This document shows, piece by piece, positions 47,706 to 59,158 of a stretch of 64,000 nt of DNA (positions are counted from its first letter, which is position 1; each line of letters begins with the position of its first letter). Source of the DNA: Clavelina lepadiformis (taxonomy: Eukaryota; Chordata; Ascidiacea; Aplousobranchia; Clavelinidae); the NCBI RefSeq assembly GCF_947623445.1, contig NC_135241.1:15192501-15256500 (forward strand). Reading direction: 5' to 3'. Both the position numbers and the translations under genes were made by a program. The notes beneath the pieces are model-generated. The model ran no database searches. It saw only the letters and a program-made list of their open reading frames with translations, and was not told the DNA's origin.

Positions 47706-48213
47706 TGAAACTAGTCAGGACTTCGAGATAATCTGACTCCAATAACAATTCCATGCTTTTTTCGACTAGAACTGCAAGTTAATCGACGTGGCCAGCAATA
47801 TGAGAAACGTTGAAACTTTAATTGAAACGAAGCAAACCGAACTGAATAAAATAAACTGAATGAAACTCAACACAGACACACGTGTTTACATAAGAAGCAT
47901 ATACACTAATCTAGGCAATTCGCTGCACATATAAAAATGTGTGGAATGCTGAATTTTTAAAAGGAAACGCCCAAAGTGGTACGACAGTGTGGTATTAACC
48001 GCCAGAGACCCTTTCTTAGCAACTGTCTGGGTGGGAAGATTTTTTTGATCGGCTATTCTTAAGAAAGGAAAATGTCGACCCACTTCGATTCTTTTTTAAA
48101 TTGCAGGCGTTCTGGGCATTCGTTTCAGTAGCGGGGGGAGGGAGACCAATTATTTATCATAGTTTGTCACAATTGAAATTGTATTCTATAACTGTCATTG
48201 CACAACACGGTTA

Positions 48214-48862
48214 TATATCATCTGAGTGACAGTTTATTTGAGTGACAGTTCATTTGAGTGACATAATTATAGTTCATTTGAGTGACACATTGATAAGTGC
48301 TGTTTAATTCATTTGAGTGAGACATTGATAAGGACTGTGTAATTCATTTGAGTGACAGATTGACATTTGTTGTTTAAGTTGCAGTTGTTGTTAATTAGTA
48401 AGTACACAGATGACAACACACACAAGACAAAGTTTAGAGTACTATCTACAAAAAAAACAACTAAGAATCCTCAACCACCTCGTTCAATTCTTCTGATAGT
48501 TCCGCAGTTGGTCCGATCTTCAAATTATGCGCTATTCGGCGGAGGAATACTTCCTGTGGAAGGTCTTCTTGCTGGGAAAACAAATTCCAAATTGGGCTTC
48601 TTTTTGCCTTGTCATACGCGATCGGCGCAATGGTGTCGATGCACCAAATTCAATGCGAAAGAGTTCTTGGGAAACTCTATGATGCTGCATGCTGATGCAT
48701 TTCTCAACCATTACTGTAGTTTGAACAGTACTCACCAATGTGTCACTCAAATGAACTGTCACTCAGTTGAGCATGAATTATTTGTCACTCAAATGAACGT
48801 TAAAAGAATGTGTCACTCAAATGAGCTGTCACTAAAATGAAGTGTCACTCAGTTGATCAACT
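48214..48862. mobile_element. Foldback-like element, copy B
   Basis: Same as 28871-29519. Confidence 0.65.
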
Positions 48863-49021
48863 ACCGCACAACACTCCAAGTTTTTCCCCTACAAAGTTTT
48901 CTAGCAAACTAGGTCTCTGCTCTAACCCTCGATGCAACCAGTCAGGTACCCATGCAGTGAAACGCCAATAACCATGCTCTTTGAAGTGGGCAAGGATGAA
49001 AGTAGCTTACAAACATATATA

Positions 49022-49943
49022 CAGTGGGACCTCGTTAATCCGGACCACTTCGTTTCGTCAAAAAATGTCGGTTTAGCGGGGTTTCCGGATTATCGGAAAG
49101 TAAAAAATCAATCAATCTTGCAAATGCAGCACCGTGTACAAAACGCAGTATGCACCTTACTCCAATTCTAAGTACAGACTTTCTGGCTGGACAGCAACTA
49201 AAATAAAATTATATTTTTTGTATGATTCGACCCAGTGTCGAACCCCAGAACCACCGTATTAAAGACGAATGCTCTCCAAGTGACGAACATTCGGCCGCAA
49301 ATCGGTTTGACAACCGCTCTTGCATGGCGAAGCATTCCGGCGGGACCAGCAGTCTTGCACTTTCTTTGACCTGTTTCCAATCTTTGCGCAATGCGACATC
49401 AAAAGCTGATAGCACGATTGAGTTGCAGTAGTATGTCTTCAATAGATTGCCGCACTCAACCGATGTAATGTACGTATTTTTTTGCGACCGCGGAAGAGTT
49501 CTTTGTTACGGTTGATGAACAATTTAATTTTTCGTTTCTAAAATACTCTACAGTATTTCATAGTATGCTATGACTAAAAAGATGTGCGGCTAAATTTTTT
49601 TACAAAGCGCAATGCTGTACAGTACTGTACTTTTGAATCAATAAAGACCGCAACGTTATTATGCGTAGGTAATCGGCTATTGTTTCGTCAACTAACTACC
49701 CAGTGTACATAGTATATTAGGACAATCGTGAATCATTTTCGCTTAACTGTTAATAATCCGGTTTATCGAATTTTATTGCTATTGATTTAGCACATTTGTT
49801 CCAAAACTTTTGTGTCGGAGTCGGACAGCGGGGTTTCCGGATTAAAGGGGTAAAATGCATAGGAAGAAATCCGTTCCCGGCAGTTTTGTGTCGGATAACG
49901 AGGATTCCGGTTGTTCGGGGTCCGGATTAACGAGGTCCCACTG
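49022..49943. mobile_element. pogo/Tigger-like MITE, copy B
   Basis: Same as 29679-30600, TA-flanked. Confidence 0.8.
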
Positions 49944-51443
49944 TATTAGTGTATATTAAATCGAAAAAATCTCTTTGAGAGGATAAATTTAAACCATTAA
50001 GCGGCTAATTATTTTGCTTTGAAATTAAGGCTTATAAAAGGTCAACTGTGCAAAAAGTGCGTTTGAAATTTATCTCGGGTGTGCAGCATCCACGAAATAC
50101 CGACCAGGTAACTGCTAGTTTACTGAATTCAAAGAAGGGAGCAGGGATGTGAGTTAATTCCAAAAACCTTTGATTCTGACTCCTCTTGTTTTGGTGCCAT
50201 GACTCCGACTCCTACTATATGTAATAATCACCGAAGTTATTTCCCAACTTGAAAAAATGCGATTAATTACTTACTACCATACTACATAGGTTAAACAAGG
50301 TTTTGATTAGTGCTTGTTTTAATGCAAAAGTTAACATTTCACTGTGTCTAATAACCACAATTCTTTCCTTGATTGAAAGTTCTTTTAACTTTGTTTTATG
50401 TGACTCTATTATTGTCCTTTTGGGACCACAACTAGAAGTGTTAAAAATAAGAACTTGGTACAGTAGTTTCATTTACATTATGCTATATGCCATGCGCTAA
50501 TCTATGCACGTGCGCGCACACACTCAATTGCTGGAATATGGTCCTACATGCTCACAGCACGTTTGCAATTAATTTGTTATGATTTAACAATTGCTATGTA
50601 AGCCTTATTGTGTTATGATACTATTCGTTAGGCATGGTTCCTTTGTTTTGTGGTAGTTATATTGCAATCATAGTCTGGATGTACCGGAGTGGTCATGTTA
50701 GTGAAACAAAATGCAATATATTGCAATAAGAAGATATTCTGGGTTGGTTTCAGTGTACATCTTTACACCAAACTTTGTGTCAGTGCATACATGATGTTTT
50801 TGTCGAAAACTGCCCTCCTTTCCCATCATAATAGGCCTATATGGTAGGCTACTAATGATAGGCTCTGCTGCATTCAACATGTCAAACTGACGTTAACAAT
50901 TAGTTTATGTATGAATTTACTTAATTTTGCTGCTTAAAGGATAATGAGTTAATGACATGTGTAGTGTTTATCATGCACACAGTAACTCTGCCAATAATAC
51001 ATAAAATAATTTTGAAAAAATTTTAAATCTAGCATATATATATACCATTGTATTTTGTAAACCTATTCTTTAAAAAAACAAAAATGTTTGGTCTGTTTTT
51101 TGACATTTGACAGTCACTGTTGTTGTTTACTTTATAGTTCAATGCGAAGAATGAGATCGAATGCTAAGAACATTCACACCAAACATTCTTTATGAATATT
51201 TGGTGTGAATGCGAAATTACTAAATGCATGGATACGAAATGACAATGTTTTAAAAATAGGTCTGCGTATTTCTTGTCGCTTACACAAAGCATTCCCTTCA
51301 TACTTCATCCAAACACGTGTGATGCACATAGTAGTAGTTTTTACGTTGAGATTTCTTAATTGCCACCATGAATATCATAATTAATATCAACCTTCTTGTG
51401 AAGTTTTTTTCCACCCAAACAGTTTAGCCGCCCTACCACACGT

Positions 51444-51938
51444 GATAGAAACCTATCAAGCATGTTCATGTCACATTGGGCCATCATAAATAATATTGGA
51501 AAGTTCCTCTTTTATTATACTGACAATTCTGCTTTGATTTAAGGTAAACTTATTTTTAGACCTGCACTTCACTTTTATTCTATGAAAAAAATCCTGTTTC
51601 CATTAAAAGAAGTTGTGGGTTTTCCGCGTCAAGATTCTAGTTTGGTTTTATTCAACTATTTGCATGTTTCATTTTTGAAACTTTCAAAAATACGTTTTTG
51701 CTAAGCATTGTGTAAATTTGCAAAATTTTGTGAAAGAATGATATGCAATGTTATGAATCATAAGACACAAAACACAGTGCATGATGTATCTATCCATGGA
51801 CAGTTTTTTGTAAAATAAAACTACAGAGTGCAAAATTTGCTTAGATTAAAATAAATTACTTTGACTTGTACGAATAAACTGTAAACTCTAAACAGATAAC
51901 AGCTTTTTGTCACCAGAACTTGATGCTCAGCAGCAACG
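51444..51938. other. Unique sequence upstream of the poly(A)-binding chimera
   Basis: No coding region. A splice-acceptor-like tract AACAGCTTTTTGTCACCAG ends at 51916, 22 nt before the ATG at 51939. It could be a 5'-UTR intron end or a spliced-leader acceptor. Confidence 0.45.
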
Positions 51939-54900
51939 ATGGAAGTAGGATCGGACATTAGCAAAAAAATACAAGCCGCTATAAAATCTAAGTTAATTGA
52001 AATAAATGCTTATGTTGATGATGAGCTTCCAGACTATATAATGATCATGATTGCTAATCGAAAACCTGAAGATCAAATGGCAGAGGCTCTTTCTTTGTTT
52101 CTCGGAACACACACTAACGCATTTACAAAATGGCTGTTTGAGTTATTGTCAACACTCCGTAATAAAAAGGTTGAAATGGAGAAGCCTTCTTTTGAACTAA
52201 AGGAAATATCTGTTGCTGTAAAGAAAACTAAACCATCCATGGGCACTAGCGATGGGGACAGCAGATCATTAGAAAATATTGAAAGTGACAATCTGTCAAT
52301 GAAGTCTGATGTGCAAGATGATGTTAACAAAACTTCCAGATGGGATTCACAGAAGAAAGTTAATAAATCTAACAGCAAAACTGATGATTTTGGGAAATAT
52401 GACATGCTGGGAAAAGATAATACTAGCAAAGAAGCAGTTATTGATATTGTTCCTGAGACCAATGATCTTTTTGATAAAGAGTTCTTAGCAGGAAATGATG
52501 ATTTGGAAAACTCTGAAAAAAAAGTTTCTAAAGTGTCTGGCTCATCAGCTTCAAAACCACAGTCCACCATTTCACAAAAGGAAACCAGTCTATCTTTGAA
52601 CAACTCTAGAATTAACAATGAAAAATCAAAATTGAAAACTTCGCATGAGAAGACAATCAAAAAGAGGTCAGCAACTGAAAAAGCTGTTGAAAAGAAAACC
52701 AAGAGGAGAAGCTCGGACGAGTATCATACAAAAAGTGAACAGAAGGCTTCTTCAAGTAGTAAAAGAATTATTTCTGTGAAAAAAAATCTACAAGTCAATC
52801 GTAAAGTATCAACCTCTGACAAAGAATTTGCCTCTCAGTTTGCTCCTCCCAAGTTAAAAAGCAAAAAACATAAGTTAACTAAAGAAAACAAACTCAGCAA
52901 ACACAAATCCAATTCCAATGTACGCGACTGGGACAAGGGAAAGGAAAATGACAATTTGAGCTATGATACAGATGAGGAGGTGCATTTTCATAAGAAGCGT
53001 TCAAAACAAAGTCTGGATTTTACTATGACTGATTCTGATGATGAAAGTTGCGTTACGCACAAAACGCGAAGTACTGTTGCTGTTGCGTCAAAAGTAGCAA
53101 CAGTAAAAAATCCTCAATATGACAGTGATGAAGAGGACGAAGATGAAGTATCATCAGGAGCCGTCATTAGTAAGATTGCAATTCCACAGCGACGACCTCG
53201 ATTACCACCAGCAAAACAAGCTAATAGGTCACTGTTATTAAAAGCAGTTTCTGAGGCTGAATCAAGTGTTAGAAATCGTGGTACTGGCAAAAGAATAGAA
53301 AGAACTGTACCTGTTGTGTTTTCAAAGTCAACTTCAAAGAAAGAAGCTGAACTTGCTCAACGCAAATGTCAAGCTGATAAAGATGAAATATACTTCGGCT
53401 GTGAAGAACCAAATTCTGCTGGGATAAAAAAGGATGCTCAGAACCAAATTCCACTCAAAAGAAAAAAGTTGGTGAGAGTGCGAAATAGCACTGACACGTT
53501 GACACAAAACATAGATGGAAATGAAAGTTATGTTTCAATTAAAAAAAGTAGAAAATCTGACTCTGATAAATCTGCAGCGAAAACATCATTTACCATTGTA
53601 CAAGGTGAAGGTCCAGATAGCAGACTGATAGTAAGCAATGAGTCTGATGGCAAAACAGAAACTAAAAAACCCCAAAAAATTTTAATTAGAAAATCTTCTC
53701 TTCTAAACTCTTCAACAACTGAACACTTTGACACTCGGAAGCTTACTATCAAGAACAAGCCTAAAATAAAAGCTGATAAAGAAATTGTAAAGTCAGCAAA
53801 TGGAAAACAGAAGGAGAGTGTTCCAGACCCATGTTTCATTGTCACCTTAGATGGCACTGCACAGCATTTAAAAGGCAACAGCAAGAATAAAAACATGTTT
53901 ATAAAAGAGTCATCATCATTTCGTGCCACTCCAGTAGAGGCTCCTGCAATAAATCAGGTTAATGTGTCGCTCTCTTCCTCTCAACAACAGAGTCATGAAG
54001 CAACTCACAACATCTCTGCTAATAGCTCTGTTGAAGAAATGGGTGGTTTATTGATGTCCGATATTGAACTAAACAAAATGAGACAGAAGTTACTCCTAAT
54101 GCAGAAGGAAGCTGAAAAGTTGAAAGAGATTCAAATCAAACAACATGAAATAATTAAGCACAAAATCACTGTCAACTCCAACGGAAGTTCTGATCTGGCT
54201 GGTTCAGAACGCCGTTCAATCCACGTAGCTAATGTTCATTTTTCAGCTACTGAAAAGCAGCTTGCTGAACATTTCAGCATCTGTGGCAAGGTTCTTAGAA
54301 CAACCATTTTAAAAGATCAATACACTGGTCGTCCAAAAGGGTAATTATGTTTTATTTTTAATTTAGATTTCATAATTATTTTTCACAGTAAACGTTACAT
54401 ATATTAACATGGCTCACAACAAATCATTTAGAAGTTTAAGCTATTACTTACAGTTTTGCCATCATTTCTATTTACTTGTTTTGTTTATCAGCAACATTAA
54501 ACTTGTTCTACTGTATTTATATAAACTTTTATTTAGTTGTTGAAACACCTTATGCTATCATGAGCGATGCCTTAATAATTTAAAAATAATTATTAGTTCC
54601 AAATAAAAAATGTTAATTGTTATGCTTCTATCATTGGTGTGGTTTTGTTCTGATCATCTGGGGAATTTTTGTCATATCTGTAGGCTGGCAAGTTTATCTC
54701 ACAGGGTTGAAAAACTTTGCTTCTGACTAGATATCTAGTGGTAGGTAATCGATAAGATTTGTTTTGTTTTCCAAACAGTTTTGCGTACTTGGAGTTTGAA
54801 GAGCCTGGCTGTGTGGAAATGGCTCTTGCTCTTGATGGAACTTCATTTTGTGGTCGTAACATCAAAATAACTAAGAAAGATGACGAAGCTTTAAAATCAC

Positions 54901-55073
54901 AAAGTTTTTCTCAGCCCATGCGATATGGTGGACGGAGTCAAAGATTTCCTTCTACCAGAGGTTTTCGAAGATATCCGAATCGTTATGGTCCAGTGACTTA
55001 TGCACGACCACGTGTCCGTCCGGCTGTTGCCAGAAACAGGAGTTGGGTAAAACCTGGGTATTCACCGTCATAA
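51939..55073 (+). CDS. ZC3H14-PABPN1 chimeric nuclear poly(A)-binding protein
   Basis: Two exons, 51939-54340 and 54779-55073, 898 residues; the intron splits the RRM at KG|FAYLEF. Residues 1-75 are the PWI-like Nab2/ZC3H14 fold (MEVGSDISKKIQAAIKSKL, AYVDDELPDYIMIMIAN, SLFLG). Residues 80-410 are low-complexity, S/K-rich, with basic nuclear-type stretches. 417-440 (QRRPRLPPAKQANRSLLLKA) and 633-639 (FIVTLDG) match linear motifs of ZC3H14. In place of CCCH fingers, the end is PABPN1-like: coiled coil 706-742 (MQKEAEKLKEIQ), one RRM 758-836 with RNP2 IHVANV and RNP1 KGFAYLEF, and an R/Y-rich tail ending SWVKPGYSPS. No CCCH finger is visible in either exon. Likely role: nuclear mRNA poly(A) binding and tail-length control. 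Confidence 0.88.
54341..54778 (+). other. Single intron of the poly(A)-binding chimera
   Basis: Donor GTAATT at 54341 and acceptor CCAAACAG at 54778, phase 2, cutting the RRM just before RNP1. No alternative coding exon is visible inside. Confidence 0.7.
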
Positions 55074-56038
55074 AACATTTATATACTGCAACTGGCTATT
55101 GTTCATTCATAAGGAAACATCCATAATTTAGCTACAGATATCAATCTCTTATCCTTGTTATTAAAGCTTCTTTGTATCTCCAGTTCTGTTTTAAGGCTAG
55201 AGGATGTTGAAATACTTCATTGCAAACTAACTGAATTTTATACATTTCATTCATGTATTGCACCCACTTGGTGCATATGATTTATTTGTTTTTTGTGATT
55301 TGGAGTTTTTTTGCTGTACTTTTCCATTTGTCTCAACTAGCCCTAATTTACAAGTCATTTGACTCATTTTGCTGATGTTCATCAATCATCTGTATCTTGT
55401 AATGTGTGCTTGCTGTGTACTTCTTTCCGAATGTTAAACCTGGATTGTTGCTCTTCATGCTATTTAGAAACCGTGATGTGGTCACAGCTAGTGCCTGAAG
55501 GTTTAGCATTTTTGTATATTGCGATTTGCCAGTACTAGTGTAATTAGCAGCTAAGCAAACAGGCACAGTTGATGCAATTTACTTGGTGCTTAACATTCTG
55601 TTTTTGTAGTGGTACAGTTCATCCGGTATTTTCCAGTTAGAGTTCTCATTTACAGCAAACTGTTGCTGTACGGTATGTTGTGATGTGTTGTGCTGCCTAT
55701 TTATAACTTCACTTGTCTGTCTGTCTGTCTGTTTGTTTGTTTAAAAGCATATAAACTCTCTGTTACTGCAATTCAACAATTGTCCTTCTAATATTTGTGA
55801 TTGATGATATGACCGCTATGCGTTTTCAACTGGAATTTTACATGCAAACCAAAATGACTGCTGTAGCTGCATGACTGTTTTACTACGTGATTACTCGTTG
55901 TGAACAACTTCTACAACTTTAGCTGTTTTATGAAGTGCAGGACCTATCAAACCTACAACATTTTAAGTAATAATATTTTAGTGAATAGTTGTGTTATTAA
56001 TGCCTGTAAGACAAAGGTGGTTAGTTTTTCTTTTTTGC
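55074..56038 (+). other. 3' UTR and intergenic region
   Basis: ATTAAA near 55160 may be a poly(A) signal for the upstream gene. A (CTGT)n(TTGT)n microsatellite occupies about 55713-55742. No gene recognised. Confidence 0.4.
55713..55742. repeat. Tetranucleotide microsatellite
   Basis: About four CTGT units followed by about three TTGT units in tandem. Confidence 0.8.
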
Positions 56039-56880
56039 ATGAGCTGTTTCGATTGGCTCCTCCTGGCAACACTCTGCTCTATTTCATTGGGTGAGTTGTT
56101 TAATTCCTTGACATGTTGTACATATCATTCTTCAAATTTAAATCGAAAGGATTACTTTTATTTTGTTAGGTCATGGAGTTAATGAACAGTTGTGGTTAGA
56201 AGTTATCCACCCAAACGATGTAGCTTTTTCTTACAAGATACGCACTGCAAGGAATTTTGGAGGTGTCTTGGGCAGTACATTGCGTCATGTCAAACTTGTT
56301 GCAACAGACCCTGAAGATGCCTGTGGCCAAACTCTTTACAATAGCAAAATAATTCGTGGTCAAGTAGCACTTATAAAACGAGGGTAACAATTTTGCTACT
56401 GCTTGGTTGTTTCTGAAGTAAAAACAATTGATATTACCAGTTGTGTTATTTGTAGAGGCTGCTCATTCGTTACCAAATGTTTAAATGTTGAATTGAGTGG
56501 TGCTGTTGCTGCAATAATTACAGACAACAATCCTGATGATAATATGCAGTGGATTGAAATGGTACAAGATGAAACGGACCGCTTAGTAGGAATACCATCT
56601 TACTTTATGCTCGGAAAAGATGGGTAAATAATTTTTAGAACTTTCTGATGTTGTATGATTGTGGAACAGTTTTAATGATTTGTCAGTTAAGAATATTAAT
56701 TTTTATTAGACTTTGTTCTTACAGCTTATCAATGAAGTACAATGTTTATTCTCTAAATAAAACAGGGAAATGATCATCAAATCTCTAAAGAATCACAGAG
56801 TTGGTTCTGCTATAATCAACTTACCAGTGAACTATACTCACACATCTGTCATAAGACAGCCTCCTTGGGATTTGTGGTAA
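56039..56880 (+). CDS. PRADC1: Protease-associated domain-containing protein 1 (PAP21)
   Basis: Four exons, 56039-56090, 56170-56383, 56456-56623 and 56766-56880; GT-AG, phases consistent, 182 residues (human 188). Residues 1-18 (MSCFDWLLLATLCSISLG) are a signal peptide. The rest is one PA domain: FGGVLGSTLRH, EDACGQTL, GQVALIKRGGCSFVTKC, AVAAIITDN, MVQDETDRLVGIPSYFMLGK and the C-terminal PPWDLW, matching PPWTFW of the vertebrate protein. NYTHTS supplies one N-glycosylation sequon. Role: small secreted glycoprotein with a PA domain, which in other proteins mediates protein interaction; no protease domain is present. It lies about 0.97 kb downstream of the poly(A)-binding chimera on the same strand. 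Confidence 0.94.
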
Positions 56881-59158
56881 AGATTATTATCATGCTATTT
56901 TTCGTTCATAAAGCAGTTCTGCAATTAGACTTTGATGTACGTTGCTAAGTTCTTCTGTAAGTTTCCCTGTGCTGTCATTATTGAGTTCAGTTACAAACTT
57001 GATTTTGGTGTATTATATTATGTTCAACGAAGCAATTTCGTCTGTGTGATTTGTTTTCTCTGTTAATGGGTGGTGCAATTTGTTATCGTTTTAACTTAAA
57101 TAACAGTTCAGGCAAAAAATTATTGTGGAGTTTGATTTTTATTTGTTTTATGAACAGAACAAATAGAAAACTATTAAACAGATGTAAAGGTTGATTGCTA
57201 TTGTCATGTAATTTTTGAAAGATCTCACAGGTCGAATAGTTTGTCTCAAAGGTCCCAGAGGTGGATAAGCAAAGAGACTAAAACTAAACTCTTTAAATTT
57301 TGTATTACTCTTTTCATTAAGTATCAAGAAGGAAAGTTAAACCCGCTAATAGTACTCCAACCAAGTAGCCTACACATTCTCACAAAACAAAAATATTTTA
57401 AAATTTGTTTAGCAAGTTGGTGAGAATTTCTCACTGAGAAATGAAAAGATACTTCCTCTCACACCTACCTAAACTGGGCAGCGGACCAGTTGCTATTTGG
57501 GAAACATTGCTGTATTGATTTCAGTCGTTAGACTTTGTTATTTGCTAGGACGAAAATCTTTGAGCGGAGCAATTGGATTGGTATCATTACCCGACGAGCG
57601 AGGAAAAGAGTCACTATCGCGGTGAAGCCCAGCAAATTAGATGTTCGCAAAAATTGGTAGATTGTCCAATGGTCTAGGACGCAGACATTCCGTCAATTCG
57701 CACGATGCCGTTTGTGACAGTGTCAATTTCGTTCGAGTGTGTAATGCGAAACAAGGTGGTTGCGCAGATAAAGTATAGTTATGCCTTGGTAAAGGGTAGG
57801 TTACCCTCCTTAATTGTTTCCCACTGTGCTAATTGTCATAATTAGCTTTTATTCCTACGGAATTCCCGTGCAGATCTGATGATATTATAATGTTGTTAGT
57901 GCTTTATTTCGTGCTGTACTATATTTTGGCCGTGTCTAGTAGGCTATACACAACACATTATTACTTCCGAATTACGTCCTTTGTACTATGGCGCTCAACA
58001 CGTTAGTTCTGATATTGTTGCGTCGAGTATAAACAATCTACTGAATGCAACTCTTTTCTGTGCTCTGAAAGCAGTAACCGTTTCGTTTAGAATCAATATG
58101 AATATTCAAGACATTGACAGTTTGGCTTTGGTACTGTGATGCTCAACTTGGCTATCAGGGGTTAATAAAAGCGCTATCAATGGAGTCAGACTAGCGAACA
58201 ATCGATCAAGCAAATATTAATAAAAATCAACCCTAACATCACGCCCAATTAACACACTGGTGATCTCAAGAGCAGTACCATAACCCATTTTGAGACGTTC
58301 ACAACCGACGACAGCACAGAAGACGAAAGTAGTTTTGCGTGAACTTCTTACCCCTCAGAAACAATCCAGCTCTATGACGAACGAAATCGTTCATTCAAAG
58401 ACAAAATCCGAGGTCGCTAAAAAACCGGACAATTCCACCCACACCTCAGTGTGGTCAGGAGCAAATAGACGCGCGACCGGGGATATCCCTACATCCTTTC
58501 CTAGATGGAAACGTTTCTCCAGCCTCTGACCATTCTGGCTCTGATCACGAAGAAGCAGTGAAGCCATTGAACTCATCAGTGACGGAATGCAATGATTCCC
58601 GTGCCAACGACGAGGAAGACGACAGTGTTGGAATTTCCCGAGACAACTCAGACGGACAGGAACGCCATACTTCCAAAATTGTAAGTTTTCGTTCAAAATA
58701 TTACAATTCTACCCCTCGAAATAGTGCACCTAAAGAAGTTTTACAACCCGGTGTTAAGCTCTTATCTCCATTTCCTAAGGACGATATTCATAGAACAGCC
58801 GAAGCTAATTTCTCTTGCTATAATGGGACCCGTAATGAGGAGTAGGCTACATTCTGTCCTTACTACCCTGCCTAATTCAGGAACAGCTAACATTGCTGAT
58901 TTTCTAGATAATCCCCCACTTATTTACGGCGTTTAAAAAAAGAGGTTACTTAGCGCTTATGCCACATCACCCTCTGCCAACTTTAATGGTTGTGTTGATG
59001 TCACATCATCTTCGTCAGAACGTCCCAGCATAATTTTACGGAGAATACGTTCCCAGTTAGATAAAGCTATTCCCGAAATTTAAGTTAGGCAGCTTTTTAT
59101 CGCCAGCTACCACGATAGATTGCCAATGCTATCGCGGTTTTGCCTCATTTATCGATAA
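56881..59158. other. Non-coding stretch, possibly including degraded retroelement 5' parts
   Basis: No gene recognised. Frames at 58290-58529 and 58558-58845 are polar and open but match nothing known to me; given the pol fragment downstream they might be gag-side remnants. No LTR pair could be identified. Confidence 0.3.

Larger units (their letters stand above)
32301..51443. repeat. 19,143-bp interval present twice, copy B
   Basis: Same content and order as 12958-32100 at offset +19,343, down to identical reading frames. Unique sequence resumes at 51444 (GATAGAAACC). Confidence 0.95.

Noticed and set aside
52073..52702. 209-codon minus-strand frame
   Set aside because: Antisense shadow of the low-complexity S/K-rich part of the ZC3H14-PABPN1 chimera.
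57655..57745. Possible tRNA or SINE (TGGTCTAGGAC and CGTTCGAGTG look like A and B boxes)
   Set aside because: Spacing and arms do not fold into a cloverleaf by eye; only the boxes are suggestive.
58241..58290. Possible LTR end and primer-binding site (CACTGGTGATCTCAAG)
   Set aside because: No second LTR copy and no gag could be identified, so the boundary is unsupported.
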